Assembly: GCF_037975245.1 (NCBI RefSeq)
Contig: NC_092578.1
Coordinates: forward strand, 15,048,321-15,112,320
Direction of reading: 5' to 3'
Length of the DNA: 64,000 nt
Source: Apostichopus japonicus
Lineage: Eukaryota; Echinodermata; Holothuroidea; Aspidochirotida; Stichopodidae
Below the pieces are notes generated by a model that saw only the letters and a program-made list of their open reading frames with translations, made no database searches and had not been told where the DNA came from. Below are positions 62,501-64,000 of this stretch, piece after piece (positions within the stretch are counted from its first letter, which is position 1; every line of letters starts with the position of its first letter). The position numbers and the translations under genes are program-made.

Positions 62501-63413
62501 GTATATAGAGACATTCTGAGTCGCTTCGTTTGTTCGCAACGAGCACAGTGTGCAAAGCTGCTATATATTGTGTGTGGTGTTTTTCGTGTTTCGCGCAACT
62601 GGTAACGACAACTGGACCTATTTTGATGCCCATGGTTTGCGTGTGACGTCACAAATCGCCAGTTGGCCAAACTCTCTCTATATACGGCTCTGCGCGAATT
62701 GAATTTGCCACATTTGCCGATATGTTCAGGGATTGTTTCCATAACGTATGGGCAACATTGAGCCTTGGTACCTCCTACCCGGCAACCCTCCATCGCCACC
62801 CTATCCCCATCCGCCACCCCATCCCCACCCCACCCCACCCCCTGTGGGAAATCTGTGTGATTGATTACCGTCTCCAAGCATCGATACTGAGATTTCATTT
62901 GTGCAAAATTAATTACTTGAAGCTATAAAAAAATTTGCAAAGAGCTTGGTACACGATATAATATGGATCGCCTTCTTCCCCTCACCCCACCACAACCCAC
63001 GCTCCCACCCTACACACTCCTCGAGTTTAAACTGTGTTTGGTCACCGTTTGGAAACATCCACTCGGAGATTTCATTGACCTGTTTGCTAAATTATCTTTG
63101 CACATCACAATCATTTGTTTCCCGGCAAATTATAAAAACAACTTTGCGAATTATACAAAAACTACAGAACTAACCGCGAGAAAAAACTCAGTCCCTCCGA
63201 GACGTCGCCAAGGAACGCCGTTCTACCGTTAGTTAGCAGCAGAACTCTGTCAAATAATTGGAAGACCTCAGACGAAGGTTGGTGAATAGTTGTGAGTATC
63301 GTACGGCCCTCTGAAGCCAGAGTACGAAGCGTCTCGACCACACTTTGAGCCATAAATGAATCGAGACCAGATGTTGGCTCGTCGCAAAACAGTAATGGAG
63401 GGTTCGTTAAAAG
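51444..63413 (-). CDS. White-like ABCG half-transporter, 3' twelve exons (5' part outside window)
   Basis: Twelve exons, all GT-AG, join in one frame of 1305 nt (434 residues and a TAA stop): 63413-63175, 62328-62226, 61594-61517, 60065-60037, 59505-59400, 58709-58578, 56849-56696, 55874-55797, 54719-54614, 53952-53852, 52987-52914, 51548-51444. The first exon seen carries Walker B and D-loop ([15 protein letters not shown]) and the H-loop (TTIHQPSSE). The rest supplies a complete ABCG membrane domain of about six helices. Similarity is closest to the Drosophila white group, e.g. FIVETLG after [16 protein letters not shown], and [12 protein letters not shown] half-transporters dimerise and export or sequester small molecules (pigment precursors for white in insects); the substrate here is unknown. 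Walker A and the LSGGE signature lie beyond the right edge. About 230 N-terminal residues are missing. Confidence 0.93.
51655..51727 (-). mobile_element. Possible tRNA-like SINE fragment in the last ABCG intron
   Basis: The minus strand reads TCTGGTGTTTCGATCCTAGC, containing a B-box-like GTTTCGATCC. No convincing A-box was seen, so this is weak. Confidence 0.35.
52513..52800. mobile_element. hAT-like MITE (GGCGCGTAGC family), inside an ABCG intron
   Basis: The ends are CAGGCGCGTAGCCAAGG on the left and, reverse-complemented, CAGGCGCGTAGCCAGG on the right. Flanking 8-mers CCCCAAGC (52505-52512) and CTCCAAAC (52801-52808) match at 6 of 8, a decayed TSD. The interior matches the 33447-33691 copy in opposite orientation. 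Confidence 0.85.
52914..52987 (-). CDS. ABCG exon: extracellular loop with paired Cys
   Basis: Acceptor TTTTTTGTTAG, donor TCG|GTGAGA. It codes (D)[18 protein letters not shown], with two Cys likely to form the loop disulfide and an N-glycosylation sequon (NST), then YFSFSS. Confidence 0.9.
53296..53557 (+). repeat. Dispersed repeat family, copy 3
   Basis: It starts CAAATATGCTAGGAAGTCAG and contains GAAGTACTTTTGAAAACTTTC and TTTGGGGCCAATAGTGATAA, in the same order as the copies at 40.1 and 50.5 kb. It sits in an ABCG intron. Confidence 0.65.
53852..53952 (-). CDS. ABCG exon: [10 protein letters not shown]...EGLLINQW
   Basis: Acceptor TTTTCCAG, donor [30 protein letters not shown] then GLLINQW is the highly conserved re-entrant/extracellular segment before TM6. 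Its first base completes the Gly codon split with the TM5 exon. The donor GTATGC is slightly non-consensus. Confidence 0.94.
54614..54719 (-). CDS. ABCG exon: TM5, [16 protein letters not shown]
   Basis: Acceptor TTATTACAG, donor CTCGG|GTAAAA. It codes [19 protein letters not shown] and then [14 protein letters not shown], matching the conserved 'PP-x(3)-PF-x(2)-F-GGFFLN' block. It lies just beyond the 125-bp tandem array in the intron and is easy to miss. Confidence 0.94.
54886..55645. repeat. Six-copy ~125-bp tandem array in an ABCG intron
   Basis: The unit contains TTCTACAAACCCATTCACAA, TGGTTAACC(A/C)TGTG(A/G)TCACCTCC, TTGGCCAA(G)TTGC(T/C)ACC and CCCTTTAAAATCG(A/T)GGTTCCATGC. Copies alternate between two subtypes, so a ~250-bp higher-order period is visible in the middle. 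C-rich linkers separate the units. Confidence 0.92.
55797..55874 (-). CDS. ABCG exon: TM4
   Basis: Acceptor TTTGCAG, donor TTTG|GTAATT. It codes [20 protein letters not shown] and SAVSF, a hydrophobic helix in register with ABCG TM4. Phase 1 to phase 1. Confidence 0.93.
56696..56849 (-). CDS. ABCG exon: VFPLE...[17 protein letters not shown]
   Basis: Acceptor ATTTTCAG, donor GTCG|GTAAGA. It carries the diagnostic 'VFxxEL-x(4)-RE-x(5)-Y-x(5)-YFLAK' block and TM3 to TM4 (LITDFPF...TIVYWLVG). It ends in phase 1. Confidence 0.95.
57227..57710. repeat. GTACTC-rich degenerate array, ABCG intron
   Basis: At least a dozen TGTACTC(G/A) or TAGTACTC motifs at irregular spacing, with little similarity between them. 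A second array of the same motif occurs at 60655-60800 in another intron of the same gene. Confidence 0.7.
57832..58056. mobile_element. Foldback MITE with ~44-bp terminal inverted repeats
   Basis: Left GATATCAAGTACTAGTAACT, GACGAAAATAAGTCACTCGA TTTTG. Right, reverse-complemented, GATATCAAGTCCTAATAACT, GACAAAAGTCAGTCACTCGA TTTTG. About 40 of 44 positions match. GTCACTCGATT is repeated three times next to the left arm. No clear target-site duplication was found. Confidence 0.75.
58301..58560. repeat. Two-copy ~130-bp tandem duplication, ABCG intron
   Basis: GGCACGAGCTGGCT(G/C)TCGACGACT(A/C)AG and ATTTTGAGAGATTT, then AAACATTATTCTAAGAATT, occur at about 58316 and 58447. The copies are about 93 percent alike by eye. 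Confidence 0.9.
58578..58709 (-). CDS. ABCG exon: TM1-TM2 with NINGCIF
   Basis: Acceptor TTCCACAG, donor AAG|GTAAAA, 44 codons. [20 protein letters not shown] continues TM1; [17 protein letters not shown] is the conserved 'NxxGxxFF' TM2 region. Phase 0 on both sides. Confidence 0.95.
59400..59505 (-). CDS. ABCG exon: membrane-domain entry and start of TM1
   Basis: Acceptor TATAG|G, donor TTG|GTAAGT. It codes [20 protein letters not shown] and then [14 protein letters not shown]. This corresponds to the 'W-x-Q...L-x-R-x-W' coupling helix and TM1 start of ABCG proteins. Confidence 0.93.
59521..59560. repeat. (TAA)n microsatellite
   Basis: About 13 AAT units just upstream of an ABCG exon acceptor (minus strand). 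Confidence 0.96.
60037..60065 (-). CDS. ABCG 29-nt microexon: acidic linker
   Basis: Acceptor TTAACAG and donor CTCC|GTAAGT bound 29 nt coding MEEENEKTS plus two bases of a Pro codon. It fits exactly in phase between the exon ending ...ECDD and the exon starting (P)YKASWW. It could be skipped only with a frameshift. Confidence 0.75.
60655..60800. repeat. GTACTC/CTGTACTTTC repeat, ABCG intron
   Basis: Contains three tandem CCTGTACTTT units and several (T)GTACTC motifs, related in motif to the array at 57227-57710. Confidence 0.7.
61038..61399. mobile_element. hAT-like MITE with perfect 8-bp TSD, ABCG intron
   Basis: The ends are CAGTGGCGGAGCTAGG on the left and CAGTGGCGGAGCGTCC (reverse-complemented right). 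Exact TSDs GGTGTTCC occur at 61030-61037 and 61400-61407. The interior segment CTAGATCGCCGGAAATTACC with CTATCTAAGCGGAGCG is related to the 33.4 and 52.5 kb copies. Confidence 0.93.
61517..61594 (-). CDS. ABCG exon: cytosolic linker
   Basis: Acceptor CCTGAAG, donor GAC|GTAAGT, exactly 26 codons ([15 protein letters not shown] and so on). An upstream TAA in the same frame forces this acceptor. Linker sequence is poorly conserved in the family; phase continuity and position support it. Confidence 0.85.
61619..62015 (-). mobile_element. 5'-truncated CR1/L2-like LINE, C-terminal coding tail
   Basis: Translating the minus strand gives [20 protein letters not shown] and [12 protein letters not shown]. 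After one frame shift it gives [39 protein letters not shown] and a stop at about 61697. These are the conserved blocks at the C-terminus of non-LTR reverse transcriptases of the Jockey/CR1/L2 group. A (ATT)n tail lies at 61619-61636, typical of their 3' ends. A stop replaces the usual Trp before LPV, and the 5' part is absent. Confidence 0.85.
62226..62328 (-). CDS. ABCG exon: [10 protein letters not shown] linker
   Basis: Acceptor CATTCAG, donor AAG|GTAAAG. The first base completes an Arg codon split with the previous exon. [20 protein letters not shown] is a hallmark ABCG segment between the ATPase and membrane domains. Confidence 0.94.
62494..62692. mobile_element. 199-bp MITE with perfect 8-bp TSD (CAGAGCCGTATATAGAGA family), ABCG intron
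   Basis: CAGAGCCGTATATAGAGA is present at both ends in inverted orientation. The element is flanked by exact 8-bp repeats CGCGAATT at 62486-62493 and 62693-62700. No coding capacity. The TSD length suggests hAT mobilisation. It is unrelated in sequence to the GGCGTAGC family. Confidence 0.93.
63175..63413 (-). CDS. ABCG exon: Walker B, D-loop and H-loop
   Basis: Acceptor TTAACAG, donor CG|GTTAGT, 79 codons plus two bases. It opens [20 protein letters not shown], so the preceding exon should end with the ...GGERKR-x-S-x-ASE signature region. The H-loop His is in [14 protein letters not shown], followed by [11 protein letters not shown]. The preceding exon is not within the last 590 bp of the window. 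Confidence 0.95.
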
Positions 63414-64000
63414 CTGTTAAAATAATGATAAGGTAAATATGCTGGTATAAGTATTTACTGAGTAAATACAAGCAATGTTCAAGTCTTGAATTAGTATCCT
63501 ATAGTTATCGGAAAATACATATATGTTAGCTATAGAGGTGTGGTAAGAAACTGCGCCAGTGGAGAAGTAACTGGAAAAGATAAAACTATTCGTTAGGACA
63601 AAATGTGAACTATTCTGGCAGATTTTATTAAACACATGTCAAAAGTGATGGTATTTTTTATCACATTTTCACATTGTTACACCTATAACTGTAGCCTGTC
63701 AGAAGCACACTACTTAATATAACTCAAAAACGGAGTTTGTTATACTGTAATACGCCTTATGTTATAATGCTGCTATATATAGTCCTGCCTCTCGAACAAA
63801 ATGATGCAATCACATGGGAGAACGCTTAAATTTTGTTTTATCTATATAAAAAAAGATAATTAACCCTTTTTTTATCCAGTATAGCTATAAATAGTATAGT
63901 AATTCGTTTCGAAAATGGTTTAGGATTAACTATGAGATAATTGTAGTCATTTTAGTTCAACCATTCAAAAACATCGATTCCCCCAAAGTTCTTAGAATGG
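63414..64000 (-). other. ABCG intron, continuing past the right edge
   Basis: No exon with the LSGGERKR signature or Walker A was found in this stretch on the minus strand, so the next upstream exon must lie outside the window. Confidence 0.7.

Noticed and set aside
62446-62898. 150-residue minus-strand frame
   Set aside because: It spans a MITE with perfect TSD and a C-rich tract inside an ABCG intron, and has no family motif.
1-64000. CRISPR array or bacterial operon structure
   Set aside because: Tandem repeats here lack uniform unique spacers. Introns, SINE/LINE remnants and gene density are those of an animal genome.

Overview
This is an AT-rich, intron-rich animal nuclear sequence. 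Coding density is very low, introns follow GT-AG, and there are long (TA)n tracts, many poly-G/poly-C runs and several families of short inverted-repeat transposons. The protein families seen (white-like ABCG, SAMD3-like, P2RX7-intracellular-domain-like, THAP) and the repeat style suggest a marine invertebrate deuterostome, perhaps an echinoderm. That placement is inference. No bacterial feature or CRISPR array is present.

One clear host gene is present: the 3' part of a white-like ABCG half-transporter on the minus strand, in twelve exons from 63413 down to 51444. The exons join in one open frame of 1305 nt (434 residues plus stop). They run from just before Walker B through the whole transmembrane domain; the N-terminal ATPase half lies beyond the right edge. 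Its introns hold a CR1/L2-like LINE tail, three 8-bp-TSD MITEs, a foldback MITE, a 125-bp tandem array, a 130-bp duplication and two GTACTC-rich arrays.

The most interesting block is 21181-31384. An outer element is flanked by TTAA and has inverted ends reading AG(A/T)GGCCATGACACGAAAA. It carries a broken THAP-domain gene pointing in from the left end and a broken P2RX7-like gene pointing in from the right end, which fits a Kolobok-superfamily DNA transposon. Nested in it (21906-28890) is a second element flanked by TA, with CACTCTTA... inverted ends and subterminal arrays of TGAACC motifs. The only recognisable gene in the inner element is a decayed, multi-exon SAMD3-like gene that occupies most of it. 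This suggests that a gene family usually annotated as a host gene can be transposon-borne.

The left 21 kb and the 31.4-51.4 kb stretch hold no gene I can support. They contain satellites and minisatellites (1-830, 5857-6332, 35690-36470, 38200-38770, 41948-42035, 48865-49195), segmental duplications (3.9/4.2 kb, 19.1/19.3 kb, 47.5/48.0 kb), a dispersed repeat family (40.1, 50.5, 53.3 kb), two tRNA-derived SINE-like sequences with a third weak candidate, and four related hAT-like MITEs, three of them with perfect 8-bp target-site duplications.
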